From contig JADZCW010000180.1 of the NCBI GenBank assembly GCA_020851395.1, positions 1-13,368 on the forward strand: a stretch of DNA of 13,368 bases. Direction: 5' to 3'. Within the stretch, counting starts at the first letter, position 1, and each line of letters starts with the position of its first letter. A program made the position numbers and the translations under genes. The notes below the pieces were generated by a model that was not told where the DNA came from, did no database searches, and was given only the letters and a program-made list of their open reading frames with translations. This document shows, piece by piece, positions 1 to 8,636 of the stretch. The DNA is from Phycisphaeraceae bacterium. Its GTDB lineage: Bacteria; Planctomycetota; Phycisphaerae; Phycisphaerales; Phycisphaeraceae.

Positions 1-152
1 GGGACTTCGACGACACGCAGGAGATGAACTACCGGGGCATCTGCAAGGCCGTCGCGGCCACGGGATATGACGGGTACCTCGGGCATGAATTCAGCCCCAA
101 GGGCGACCCGATCAAGGCCCTGGCCGAAGCGGTGAAGATCTGCACGGTCTAA
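1..152 (+). CDS. Hydroxypyruvate isomerase-like TIM-barrel protein, C-terminal fragment
   Basis: Only the last 49 codons are present; the reading frame starts at base 3 and ends at a TAA at 150-152. The visible peptide contains QEMNYRGICKAVAATGYDG followed by YLGHEFSPKGDP and ends in ALAEAVKICTV. This matches the C-terminal end of the hydroxypyruvate isomerase / xylose isomerase-like TIM-barrel family, in which the last strand carries a conserved Glu (here in GHEF) that helps bind a divalent metal and the sugar. In that family the enzymes interconvert small hydroxy-keto and hydroxy-aldehyde sugars in the cytoplasm, but planctomycete genomes carry many such proteins of unproven substrate. Assignment to hydroxypyruvate isomerase rather than another sugar isomerase or epimerase is therefore tentative. 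The gene ends 96 bases before purL. Confidence 0.72.
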   Translation, partial: DFDDTQEMNYRGICKAVAATGYDGYLGHEFSPKGDPIKALAEAVKICTV

Positions 153-248
153 GGATCTTGTGAACACGCCCGCCGCACTGGTTCGACGGGGCTGGGAGCG
201 GTATCATCGCGCCCTGATTTCCCCACCCGCGAGCTGGATAAAGATCCC

Positions 249-3200
249 ATGACCATCGCCCCGACCGACGCTCCGCCCTCAGACGTCTCCGGCGGCTCCA
301 TGAACGCAGCCGTCCACCGCATCGAGGTTTACGCCCACGCCGACCAGCCGGACCCGATGGCCCAGGGCGTGCTGGGACAGGCACGGGCGAGCTTTCCGAC
401 GCTCCGGTCCGTCCGCACCGCCCGCGTGTATCTCATCCAGGCTGCGCTGTCAGCTGACGACGTGGCCCGCGTGGGACAAGAGCTGCTGGCGGACCCGATC
501 AACCAGACGGCGGTGATTGGCTCAGCGGAGGCGCCTCATTCGGGCGTGGTGATCGAGGTGCACTACCAGCCGGGCGTCATGGACCCCGTGGCCCAGTCGA
601 CGCAGGACGCCCTGCGGGAGATGCTCGCCGGCGCGACGGAGGCGTCGGTGCGGACCGGCTTCCGGTACGACTTCGTGGGCGAGGGCCTGGATGCGGAGGC
701 GCTGCGGTCGTTCGCGGAGAAGAACCTGGCCAACCCGGTCATCCAGGACATCCACATCGGCGTGTTCCACCCGGCCGAGTTCCCCCGGACGCACGCCTAT
801 CAATTCCGGCTAACGCACGTGCCGATCCTCAACCTCGACGACGCGGGCCTCACCAAGCTCTCGCGCGACGGGCACCTGTTCCTGAGCCTCGACGAGATGA
901 AGGCCGTCCAGGAATACTTCCGGGGCCGAGGCGCCGAGCCCACGGACATCGAGCTCGAGACGCTCGCCCAGACCTGGAGCGAGCACTGCGTGCACAAGAC
1001 GCTCAAGGCCCGGATCGAGTACACGCAGACCGGCTCGGCCGACGAGGACACACCCGGTCCGCGACAGTGGATGGATCGGCCGAACCATTCGACGCAGCCT
1101 GACGGCTCGCTGGTGATCGACAACTTGCTCAAATCGACCATCGCGGCCGCCACGGGCAAGCTCATGGCCAAGGAGCCGCACAAGAGTTGGTGTGTGTCGG
1201 TCTTCAAGGACAATTCCGGCGTGGTGAAGTTCGACGACCAGGATGCCGTCTGCATCAAGGTCGAGACGCACAACCACCCCAGCGCTATCGAGCCCTACGG
1301 CGGGGCGGCCACGGGCATCGGCGGCTGCATCCGCGACGTGCTGGGCACGGGACTGGCCGCGAAACCGATCGCCAACACCGACGTTTTCTGCGTCGCTCCC
1401 CCGGACACCCAGGAAGTGCCCAAGGGCGTGATCCCGCCACGACGCATCCTCGAGCAGGTCGTCGCCGGCATCCGCGACTACGGCAACCGCAAGGGCATCC
1501 CGACAATCAACGGCACGGTCTATTTCCACCCCAACTACCTGGGCAACCCGCTGGTCTTCGCCGGGTGCGTGGGGCTGATCCCGCTGGACAAGTGCTTCGG
1601 CCAGGCCAAGCCGGGCGACCGCATCATCGCCCTGGGCGGCGCGACGGGCCGCGACGGCATCCACGGGGCGACGTTCTCCAGCGCCGAGCTGACCGACACC
1701 CACGCCGACGAGTTCGCCCACGCGGTGCAGATCGGCAACGCCATCACGCAGAAGAAGACGCTGGACGTCATCCTGCAAGCCCGCGACCCCCGCAAGCCGC
1801 CGGATGGGTCGGTCGGCAAGCCGCTCTTTAACGCCATCACCGACTGCGGCGCCGGCGGTTTCTCTAGCGCCGTGGGCGAGATGGGCTCGCAGGTCGGCGC
1901 GTGCGTGACGCTCGAGACCGCGCCGCTGAAGTACGCGGGCCTCTCCTACACGGAGATCTGGATCAGCGAGGCCCAGGAGCGGATGGTCCTGGCCGTGCCC
2001 CCGGAGAATGTCGCTGCCCTCAAGGCCCTGTGCGACGCCGAGGACGTGAGCCTCTGCGACCTGGGCCAGTTCGGCTGGCACGCTGGTGGGCCAGGTGTTG
2101 GCGATCCCATGCTGGTGCTGACCTATCACGGCCAGGAAGTCGGGCGGCTCTCAATGCCCTTCCTGCATGAAGGCCTGCCGCGACCCGTCCGCAAGGCGAC
2201 GTGGAGCCCGGAGGCGGCACGGAATTCTTCGACGGCCGGCAAGCGAATCGCTCGTAAGGCCTCACCGAGCGATCTGGGCATGATCCTGCATGAGCTGCTG
2301 GCCCACCCCAACATCGCGTCCAAGCACTGGATCATCCGCCAATACGACCACGAGGTGCAGGGCGGATCAGCGGTCAAACCTCTCGTCGGCCCCGGGCAGG
2401 ACGGCCCCTCCGACGGCGCGGTGCTGCGGCCGAAGCTCGGATCGGATCGCGGCATCGCCATCGCCTGCGGGCTGTCCCCGCTGCTCAGCGAGACCGCGAT
2501 GGCTGGGCTTGGCCTACCGACCAACGGCGATTCCTACGCCATGGCCGTCGCGGCGATCGACGAGGCCGTGCGCAACCTGATCTGCGTCGGGGCCGACCCC
2601 CGGCAGATCGCGATCCTGGACAACTTCTGCTGGCCCAAGTGCGATGATCCGCTGCAACTCGGCTCGCTCGTCCGGGCGGCGCAGGGCTGCTACGACGCGT
2701 CGCTGACCTATGGCGTACCGTTCGTCTCGGGCAAGGACTCGCTGAGCAACCAGTTCACCACCGACGACGGGCGCGTCATCGCCATCCCGCAGACGCTCTT
2801 GATCACCGGCCTGGGCATCGTCCCCGACGTCAGGCGTGCCCGTACGATGGACGCCAAGGCCCCCGGAAATGCCCTGCTGCTGGTCGGCTCAACCGAGTCA
2901 CAACTCGGTGGATCGCAATACCTCGGCCTCTACGCCGATCCCACAGCCGACCCACGAATCTCCCGCGTGGATCTTTCACTCGGCACGCGTTGCGCCGCAG
3001 CGGTGGCGGCGCTGATTGAGCGTGGCCTGATCGCCTCCGCCCACGACTGCTCCGACGGCGGCCTGCTCATCGCCGCGGCCGAGATGGCCTTTGCGGGGCG
3101 GGTCGGATTGGACCTCGACCTCGACCGCGTGCCCAGCGGCGTGGCGATCACTCCCGTCGCAGCGGCCTACGCCGAGACGCCCAGCCGGTACCTGCTGGAG

Positions 3201-3383
3201 GTCACGCCCGAGTCGATCGACACCGTGGTCCGGCTGCTGCGGTCAGCCAACGTGCCCTTCGCCCAGGTCGGACGGTTCGCCGATCATTCCGAGCTGCGCG
3301 TCCGGACGGACAAGCAGGGCGTGCTCCTTCGTGAGTCGCTCGACGGCCTGCGCAAGTCCTGGCTGGGCACGCTGGACTGGTGA
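249..3383 (+). CDS. purL: Phosphoribosylformylglycinamidine synthase, PurL subunit with fused PurS-like N-terminal region
   Basis: PurL catalyses the ATP-dependent conversion of FGAR to FGAM in de novo purine synthesis. The 1044-residue protein starts with two tandem PurS-like units (about residues 23-92 and 101-172), each with an IEV opening strand and an LA(D/N)P-x-x-Q end. Two AIR-synthase-type modules follow. Landmarks are WSEHC at 243, THNHPSAIEPYGG from 340, the DCGAGGFSSAVGEMG glycine-rich segment near 540, SGKDS from 827 and HDCSDGG from 932. There is no C-terminal glutaminase domain, unlike the roughly 1300-residue E. coli enzyme, so a separate PurQ must supply ammonia. It is longer than the roughly 720-residue small PurL because of the N-terminal region. 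ATG 249 gives the longest frame; ATG 300 is a possible start, since the first 17 residues look unstructured. Neither has a clear Shine-Dalgarno. A TATCAT at 202-207 could be a -10 box, but no matching -35 is visible. Confidence 0.96.
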   Translation: MTIAPTDAPPSDVSGGSMNAAVHRIEVYAHADQPDPMAQGVLGQARASFPTLRSVRTARVYLIQAALSADDVARVGQELLADPINQTAVIGSAEAPHSGVVIEVHYQPGVMDPVAQSTQDALREMLAGATEASVRTGFRYDFVGEGLDAEALRSFAEKNLANPVIQDIHIGVFHPAEFPRTHAYQFRLTHVPILNLDDAGLTKLSRDGHLFLSLDEMKAVQEYFRGRGAEPTDIELETLAQTWSEHCVHKTLKARIEYTQTGSADEDTPGPRQWMDRPNHSTQPDGSLVIDNLLKSTIAAATGKLMAKEPHKSWCVSVFKDNSGVVKFDDQDAVCIKVETHNHPSAIEPYGGAATGIGGCIRDVLGTGLAAKPIANTDVFCVAPPDTQEVPKGVIPPRRILEQVVAGIRDYGNRKGIPTINGTVYFHPNYLGNPLVFAGCVGLIPLDKCFGQAKPGDRIIALGGATGRDGIHGATFSSAELTDTHADEFAHAVQIGNAITQKKTLDVILQARDPRKPPDGSVGKPLFNAITDCGAGGFSSAVGEMGSQVGACVTLETAPLKYAGLSYTEIWISEAQERMVLAVPPENVAALKALCDAEDVSLCDLGQFGWHAGGPGVGDPMLVLTYHGQEVGRLSMPFLHEGLPRPVRKATWSPEAARNSSTAGKRIARKASPSDLGMILHELLAHPNIASKHWIIRQYDHEVQGGSAVKPLVGPGQDGPSDGAVLRPKLGSDRGIAIACGLSPLLSETAMAGLGLPTNGDSYAMAVAAIDEAVRNLICVGADPRQIAILDNFCWPKCDDPLQLGSLVRAAQGCYDASLTYGVPFVSGKDSLSNQFTTDDGRVIAIPQTLLITGLGIVPDVRRARTMDAKAPGNALLLVGSTESQLGGSQYLGLYADPTADPRISRVDLSLGTRCAAAVAALIERGLIASAHDCSDGGLLIAAAEMAFAGRVGLDLDLDRVPSGVAITPVAAAYAETPSRYLLEVTPESIDTVVRLLRSANVPFAQVGRFADHSELRVRTDKQGVLLRESLDGLRKSWLGTLDW

Positions 3384-3395
3384 TCCTTCACCACC

Positions 3396-4484
3396 ATGAA
3401 GACGCCCGCCCAACTCGAGGCCTCGATCGACCGTTTCCGCCAGCGTTTCTGGCTGCGGAGCGGAAAGGGCAGGCCCCCTATCGGCGTGGCGGATTCAGCC
3501 ACGTTCATGCCGATCGCTTATCTCAAGAAGCCTTTTCCCCGTGAGCGTGTCGAACCGGCCGACGTGACGCACGAGCTCGTCCGCACGGACTATGAGCACG
3601 CGGCCCCGCGCCGGCGCGTCTTCAGCGACGATGAGATGCCCTTCTGCACGCCCTGGCGAGCCATTCCCTGGCTCGAGGCGTCGTGCGGTTGTCCCGTGCT
3701 GTACGCCGAGGGATCGCTGCGGCCGGACCACATCGCGCCGTCCATGCAGTCGATCCTCGACGCCAAGCTGCCCGCGGCGCCGGCGTGGATCGAGCGGATG
3801 CACGACCTGACGCGCCAGCAGGTGGCCAGCCTTTCGGGGGCGGGGGCGGAAGATTGCTTGGTCTCGCCCTCGATCCTGCGGGGGTCGTCGGACATCCTCG
3901 CGGCGATGCGAGGGCAGACGGAGTTCTTTCTGGACCTGATGGACACGCCGGACCTGGTCGCGAGAGCGGCCGCGAAGGTCAATGACCTGATGGTCCGGGT
4001 GGTCCAGGAACACTTCGACCTGGTGCCAGCTAGGCACAGCGGGTTCGTGCACAGCTACGGCTACTGGGCGCCGCGGCCCACCGTCGTGCTCCAGCAGGAC
4101 GCGATGGGCATGTGCCCCCCGGAGATGTACCGAGACATTTTTCAGCCCCTGGATTCCCTGGCCGTCAGGGCGCTGGGCCAGGCGGTGTTCTTCCACATGC
4201 ACACCACGGGCTACGCGCATCACGAACACGTGATGGACATCCCGGGGCTGGCGGGCGTGGAGCTGTCGATCGAGTCCACCGGTCCCTCGCTGCTGGAGCT
4301 CGTCCCCACGCTGCGGAAGATCCTCGAGCGTACACGCCTGATCTTGTTTGCCGAGCACTTCTTCGACGAGCTGCCCGAGATGATGCGACAGATCCCGCAC
4401 GACGGGCTCTTTCTCATCATTCCCGACACGCACATCCGGGATGAAGAGGCGTTCGGACATTTCCTCAAAGCGATCGGATACTGA
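3396..4484 (+). CDS. Uroporphyrinogen decarboxylase (URO-D)-like protein
   Basis: A 362-residue soluble protein whose second half follows the URO-D / corrinoid-methyltransferase TIM-barrel pattern: a buried strand ending in FFHMHTTG (residues 265-272), then GLAGVELSIESTGPS, a helix-rich ELVPTLRKIL segment, and GLFLIIPDTH near the C-terminus. In methyltransferases such as MtaA the equivalent motif is H-x-C-G plus a later Cys, which together bind zinc. Here the Cys position is His269 and no later Cys is seen, so the canonical metal site is not conserved. It is also unlikely to be the true heme enzyme HemE, because I do not see the HemE N-terminal substrate-binding signature. Two cysteines occur in a CGC at 97-99. 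The start lies 12 bases after purL, suggesting co-transcription. Such proteins are numerous in planctomycetes, usually with unknown substrates. The substrate here is unknown. Confidence 0.75.
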   Translation: MKTPAQLEASIDRFRQRFWLRSGKGRPPIGVADSATFMPIAYLKKPFPRERVEPADVTHELVRTDYEHAAPRRRVFSDDEMPFCTPWRAIPWLEASCGCPVLYAEGSLRPDHIAPSMQSILDAKLPAAPAWIERMHDLTRQQVASLSGAGAEDCLVSPSILRGSSDILAAMRGQTEFFLDLMDTPDLVARAAAKVNDLMVRVVQEHFDLVPARHSGFVHSYGYWAPRPTVVLQQDAMGMCPPEMYRDIFQPLDSLAVRALGQAVFFHMHTTGYAHHEHVMDIPGLAGVELSIESTGPSLLELVPTLRKILERTRLILFAEHFFDELPEMMRQIPHDGLFLIIPDTHIRDEEAFGHFLKAIGY

Positions 4485-4521
4485 GGCCGCCGTCGCATCA
4501 CCTCGCCCTGCTCCGCCCGGC

Positions 4522-4527
4522 TAGAAT
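4522..4527 (+). promoter_or_regulatory. Possible -10 element (TAGAAT) before uvrB
   Basis: TAGAAT resembles a sigma-70 -10 hexamer and ends 11 bases before the uvrB ATG, so a transcript from it would have only about a 5-base leader. No TTGACA-like -35 lies at the usual distance; the hexamer 17 bases upstream reads CACCTC. It may let uvrB be expressed independently of the purL series. Confidence 0.3.
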
Positions 4528-4538
4528 GAATCTCACGC

Positions 4539-6707
4539 ATGGCAGGCGAACGCTTCCAGCTCGTCAGCGACTATCAGCCCATGGGCGATCAGCCCCAGGC
4601 GATCGAAGCGTTGACGCGCGGACTCGAGGAGGGCCGACGATTTCAGACCCTCATGGGCGTCACCGGCTCGGGCAAGACGTTCACAATGGCCAACGTCATC
4701 GCCCACGTGAACAAACCCACGCTGGTCATCAGCCACAACAAGACGCTCGCCGCCCAGCTCTACGAGGAATTCAAGGAGCTTTTCCCCCATAACGCCGTCT
4801 GCTACTTCGTCTCCTACTACGACTACTACCAGCCCGAGGCCTACATCCCGCAACGGGACATCTACATCGAGAAGGACGCCTCGCGGAACGACGACCTCGA
4901 CCGCCTGCGTCTGGCGGCCACGACGAACCTCGTCAGCCGCAGCGACGTGATCGTCGTCGCCTCGGTCTCGTGCATCTTCGGCCTAGGCTCGCCGGACGCT
5001 TACAAGAAGTCGGTCATCAGCCTGACACGCGGGCAGGCCATCAATCGGCGGGACTTCTTCCTGGCGCTCAATCAGCTCCAGTACCAGCGGGCGGACATCG
5101 AGCTCAAGCGCGGCACGTTCCGCGTGCGCGGCGACGTGATCGAGCTGCACCAGGCCGGCGACGAGTTCGCCTGCCGGATCGAGCTCTTCGGCGACACGGT
5201 CGAACGGCTCGAGCTCATCCACACCGTCTCAGGCGAGCTCTTGGGTGAACAAGACACCCTGTTCATCTACCCAGCCGTCCACTACGTCGTGCCCGAGGAC
5301 CAGGTGAGCCGGGCCGTCGACTCGATCAGCCAGGAGCTCAAGCTGCGCCTCCTGGACCTCAAGACCGAGGGCAAATTGCTCGAAGCCCAACGGCTCGAGG
5401 CCCGCACGCGCTACGACCTGGAGATGATCCAGAACGTCGGTTTCTGTCCGGGGATCGAGAACTACTCTCGCCACCTTGACGGCCGGCCCCCCGGGGCCAA
5501 GCCCTACACGCTGATGGACTATTTCCCCGACGCCGTGGGCGGTGTGTACGAGGGCGGCTACGTCGATGGCTCACGTGATGACGTGCCGGTGGTCACGCAC
5601 CGCAACGCGCCGACGGGCGATGGTGGTTGGCTGCTCATGATCGACGAGTCGCACGTGACATTGCCGCAGATGCGGGCGATGTACCACGGCGACCGCAACC
5701 GCAAGCAGATCCTCGTCGACCATGGGTTCAGGTTGCCCAGCGCCATGGACAATCGGCCGCTGCGGTTCGAGGAGATCGAGCAGGTCTGGCCGCAGGTGGT
5801 GTTCGTCTCGGCCACGCCCGGGCCGTATGAGCTGGACAAGTGCCGCGGGGAGGTGGTCGAGCAGGTGATCCGCCCGACGGGGCTGATCGATCCCGAGATC
5901 ACGATCCAGCCCGCCGCGACACAGGTGGCGGACCTGATCGATCGCATTCGCCAACGAGCGGAGAAGGGCCAACGGACGCTGGTCACCACGCTGACCAAGC
6001 GGATGGCCGAGGACCTGACCGGCTACTTCGCCGAGCAGGGCCTCAAGTGCCGGTACATGCACAGCGACATCCAGACGCTCGACCGCGTGGAGATCCTGCG
6101 GGCGCTGCGACAGGGCGAGTACGACGTCCTGGTGGGCGTGAACCTGCTGCGCGAGGGCCTGGATCTGCCGGAGGTCTCGCTGGTGGCCATCACGGACGCG
6201 GACAAGACGGGCTTTCTGCGCAGCGAGACAAGCCTCATCCAGACCATCGGCCGGGCGGCCCGCAACGTCAACGCCCAGGTGGTGCTCTACGCCGACACGG
6301 TCACGCCGGCGATGCGGAAGGCCATCGACGAGACGAACCGCCGCCGGACGCTCCAGGTCGCCTACAACCAGGAGCACGTCATCACCCCGCAGACGATCCG
6401 CAAGGAGATCCGCCGGGGCATGGAGTTTGAACTGCGTGCCCAGAGGACGGCCCGCGAGGCGATCCAAGCCGATGAACGTGAGTACGAGGTGACGGAACTC
6501 CTCGCGGAATTGGAGAAAGAAATGCTCGAGGCGGCCGAGCACCTGGAGTTCGAGAAGGCCGCGGCGATCCGAGATCGCATCAAGGAGCTGCGATCAGCCC
6601 CGACGATAGAAAAGGTCAGACGGCAGAGCATCCAGGAGGCCAAGCCCGCCCCGGGCGCGCCAGGCACTCGTGTGATCAAGCCGCGCAAGAAACGTTCACG
6701 TCAATAA
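4539..6707 (+). CDS. uvrB: UvrABC excision nuclease subunit B
   Basis: UvrB receives damaged DNA from UvrA, verifies the lesion with its beta-hairpin and recruits UvrC for incision. The 722-residue protein shows all the landmarks: GVTGSGKT Walker A at residues 40-47, the damage-probing hairpin YYDYYQPEAYIP at 93-104, the DESH helicase motif II at 369-372, the helicase segment VGVNLLREGLDLPEVSLV, the QTIGRAARN arginine-finger motif, and a C-terminal UVR coiled-coil domain (about 654-684) that contacts UvrC. It is about 50 residues longer than E. coli UvrB, mainly because of a basic, proline-containing tail after the UVR domain that ends in KPRKKRSRQ. The start is ATG 4539, since homology begins almost at once with FQLVSDYQPMGDQP. 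No Shine-Dalgarno is evident. It sits 54 bases after the URO-D-like gene and 27 before the lyase gene. Confidence 0.98.
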   Translation: MAGERFQLVSDYQPMGDQPQAIEALTRGLEEGRRFQTLMGVTGSGKTFTMANVIAHVNKPTLVISHNKTLAAQLYEEFKELFPHNAVCYFVSYYDYYQPEAYIPQRDIYIEKDASRNDDLDRLRLAATTNLVSRSDVIVVASVSCIFGLGSPDAYKKSVISLTRGQAINRRDFFLALNQLQYQRADIELKRGTFRVRGDVIELHQAGDEFACRIELFGDTVERLELIHTVSGELLGEQDTLFIYPAVHYVVPEDQVSRAVDSISQELKLRLLDLKTEGKLLEAQRLEARTRYDLEMIQNVGFCPGIENYSRHLDGRPPGAKPYTLMDYFPDAVGGVYEGGYVDGSRDDVPVVTHRNAPTGDGGWLLMIDESHVTLPQMRAMYHGDRNRKQILVDHGFRLPSAMDNRPLRFEEIEQVWPQVVFVSATPGPYELDKCRGEVVEQVIRPTGLIDPEITIQPAATQVADLIDRIRQRAEKGQRTLVTTLTKRMAEDLTGYFAEQGLKCRYMHSDIQTLDRVEILRALRQGEYDVLVGVNLLREGLDLPEVSLVAITDADKTGFLRSETSLIQTIGRAARNVNAQVVLYADTVTPAMRKAIDETNRRRTLQVAYNQEHVITPQTIRKEIRRGMEFELRAQRTAREAIQADEREYEVTELLAELEKEMLEAAEHLEFEKAAAIRDRIKELRSAPTIEKVRRQSIQEAKPAPGAPGTRVIKPRKKRSRQ

Positions 6708-6734
6708 CCGCCCCCCTCTTACGACGAGGCGTGC

Positions 6735-8576
6735 ATGCTCAGATCACAATGGATTCTCCCGTGCCTCTGCATGTTGGCGTTGACGGCTCATGGTCAGCCG
6801 GCTCCGACGCCGGCCGACTCGCGCGGCCTTGTCGCGCTGCCGCAGGGCAAAAGATCGGTCTTCCTCGCCTGGCGTCTACTGCCGGACGATCCCCAGGACG
6901 CCACCTTCCGGCTGTACCGTTCCGACACCCCGAACGGCCCCTTGAACCTCATTGTCGAGACCCCCTGGACGAGCCACCTCGATCAATCGCCGGATCTGAT
7001 CTCAGGCCGGGGGGTGCGTTATCAGTTACGCGTGCTGCACCAGGGGAAAGAAGTTCTGGCCATTGATCCCATTCCCGTTGTTCCACAGGACGATCCGGTC
7101 GATGGTGTACCGCTGGCGACGGACATCGAGCCGGAGGTTCAGACCGTCGATGCCCGGCGGCACGTCGACCGCTGCGTCCCGGCTGACCTCGACGGCGACG
7201 GCGTGCTGGACTATGTCGTCATCTTCCCGAAAAACTCCGTCGACCCCCATTACTGGAAGCCCTCGAAGGAGTCGCTCAAGCTGCGGGCGATCAACGGCCG
7301 GACGGGGCGGCCCATGTGGACGTTCGACCTGGGCAAGGGCATCGAGATGGGCGTCTGGTACTCGCCCTTCGTCGCCTACGATCTCGACGGCGACGGCAAG
7401 GCCGAGGTGGTGACCAAGACCAACGACAGGCCATTGATGGCCAAGTACAAGGAAGGCCACCGCGTCATCGGCGGGGCGGAGCGTCTGACCGTCCTGGACG
7501 GCGTGACCGGCGAGGTCCGCGCCCAAGCCCCCTGGCCCAACCGCGGCGGCCTGGGCGACTACAACCAGCAGAACCGCAACCTCCTGGCCGTGGCCTACCT
7601 TGACGGTCAGCGGCCTGCGGTGGTCGTCAACCGCGGCACCTATCAGCACGCCAAGATCGAGGCCTGGCTCTTCGACGGCCGGGAGCTCTCGCTCAAGTGG
7701 ATGTGGTCCACGCTCGACGAGGGCATGGCCAAGTATGCCGGCAGCGGCGCGCACAACTCCCTCGCGGCCGACATCGACGGCGACGGCATGGACGAGTTCT
7801 TCTGGGGCTGCGTCTGCCTCGACGGCGACGGGGACGAGGCCAGGGTCAAGTGGGCCGTCTGGATGCCCGGGCAGGAAGATGTTTTCACGATCGGGCACGT
7901 CGACACGCTGGCGCTAGGCGACATCCGGCCCGACCTGCCCGGCCCGGAGGTTTACTACACCATCGAGCACCATTCCGTGGCCAACCTTTACGCCTGGAAC
8001 ACGCCCGACCCGCGTCGCGGGGCGGTGTACGTGCAGGCCGACGGCACGCCCCACTGGGTCTACACGAATGGCAAACATGTCCATTCCGGCGCCACGGCCG
8101 ACGTGCTGACCGGCGCCGACCACCCGGGCTGGGAATGCTATTACGCGGAAGCCGACGGGTCCGTGAGCCGGCTGTGCGCCGCCGACGGCTCCATCATCGC
8201 GGATAACTTCCAGCTCCCCAAGACCATCGAGTGGGACGGCGACGAGGCCGTCGAGATCATCGACGAGAACGGGAATATCCACGACTTCAGCCAGCCGCCG
8301 ATCTTCAAGATGGGCGCGCACGCCTGGGTGGCCATGGCCATCGGCGATTTCGTCGGGGATTACCGCGAGGAGATGATCGTCCGCCGACCCGACGGGTCGC
8401 TCAAGCTGCTGGTCAACACCACGCCGATCGAGGCCCGGCGCGTCTCGCCGCTCTACGAGCGGACCTATCGCCTAAGCCTGGCGGCCTACGGCTCGGGCTA
8501 CACGGGCGCCCCATCGCGCGGCGGACGGACGTGGATGAGAAGGGCGGAAACTCAGCCCGCATCCGACGTGCGGTGA
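6735..8576 (+). CDS. Secreted rhamnogalacturonan lyase-like protein (polysaccharide lyase family 11 type)
   Basis: A 613-residue exported protein. Residues 1-21 form a signal peptide with a hydrophobic core (ILPCLCMLALTAHG) and probable cleavage after AHG. Residues about 30-115 match the fibronectin-like N-terminal domain of rhamnogalacturonan lyases (SVFLAWRLLPDDPQ, FRLYRSDTPNGP). The rest is a beta-propeller with calcium-binding DxDGDG loops at 151-156, 216-221 and 346-351, plus a similar loop near 359-365, and the family-typical pattern of a metal loop followed by VVTKTNDR. Known PL11 enzymes (YesW and YesX of Bacillus) cleave the rhamnose-galacturonate backbone of pectin by beta-elimination. 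The fold match is good, but sequence alone does not prove this substrate, and the DxDGDG loops also occur in non-enzymatic FG-GAP proteins. ATG 6735 is preceded by a weak GAGG at about 6-10 bases. It converges with a XylR-type regulator gene 60 bases downstream. Confidence 0.78.
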   Translation: MLRSQWILPCLCMLALTAHGQPAPTPADSRGLVALPQGKRSVFLAWRLLPDDPQDATFRLYRSDTPNGPLNLIVETPWTSHLDQSPDLISGRGVRYQLRVLHQGKEVLAIDPIPVVPQDDPVDGVPLATDIEPEVQTVDARRHVDRCVPADLDGDGVLDYVVIFPKNSVDPHYWKPSKESLKLRAINGRTGRPMWTFDLGKGIEMGVWYSPFVAYDLDGDGKAEVVTKTNDRPLMAKYKEGHRVIGGAERLTVLDGVTGEVRAQAPWPNRGGLGDYNQQNRNLLAVAYLDGQRPAVVVNRGTYQHAKIEAWLFDGRELSLKWMWSTLDEGMAKYAGSGAHNSLAADIDGDGMDEFFWGCVCLDGDGDEARVKWAVWMPGQEDVFTIGHVDTLALGDIRPDLPGPEVYYTIEHHSVANLYAWNTPDPRRGAVYVQADGTPHWVYTNGKHVHSGATADVLTGADHPGWECYYAEADGSVSRLCAADGSIIADNFQLPKTIEWDGDEAVEIIDENGNIHDFSQPPIFKMGAHAWVAMAIGDFVGDYREEMIVRRPDGSLKLLVNTTPIEARRVSPLYERTYRLSLAAYGSGYTGAPSRGGRTWMRRAETQPASDVR

Positions 8577-8636
8577 TGGCTTGCGTCGGTAAAGCCGCCT
8601 CGTGTGAACTCGGCCTAGGCGTCCACCCCGACAACC

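Noticed and set aside
810..2129. Long open frame (439 codons) on the minus strand inside purL
   Set aside because: It lies opposite the conserved catalytic region of purL; its predicted protein is rich in Arg, Gly, Ala, Val and His without recognisable motifs, as expected of a mirror frame in G+C-rich DNA.
3396..4484. Calling the URO-D-like protein HemE (heme synthesis)
   Set aside because: The HemE N-terminal substrate-binding signature is not seen and the C-terminal half fits the methyltransferase-like branch better.
4493..4498. Shared hexamer TCGCAT upstream of uvrB, the XylR-type gene and the DUF1844 gene
   Set aside because: The same hexamer occurs inside uvrB coding sequence (near 5942 and 6573), and its distance and orientation relative to the -10 boxes differ, so it is probably chance.
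5571..6542. Minus-strand open frame of 323 codons inside uvrB
   Set aside because: uvrB is conserved throughout this stretch; the antisense product has no recognisable features.
8577..8636. Bidirectional terminator between the convergent lyase and regulator genes
   Set aside because: Only a 5-bp CGCCT/AGGCG pairing with a long loop and no U tract is visible.
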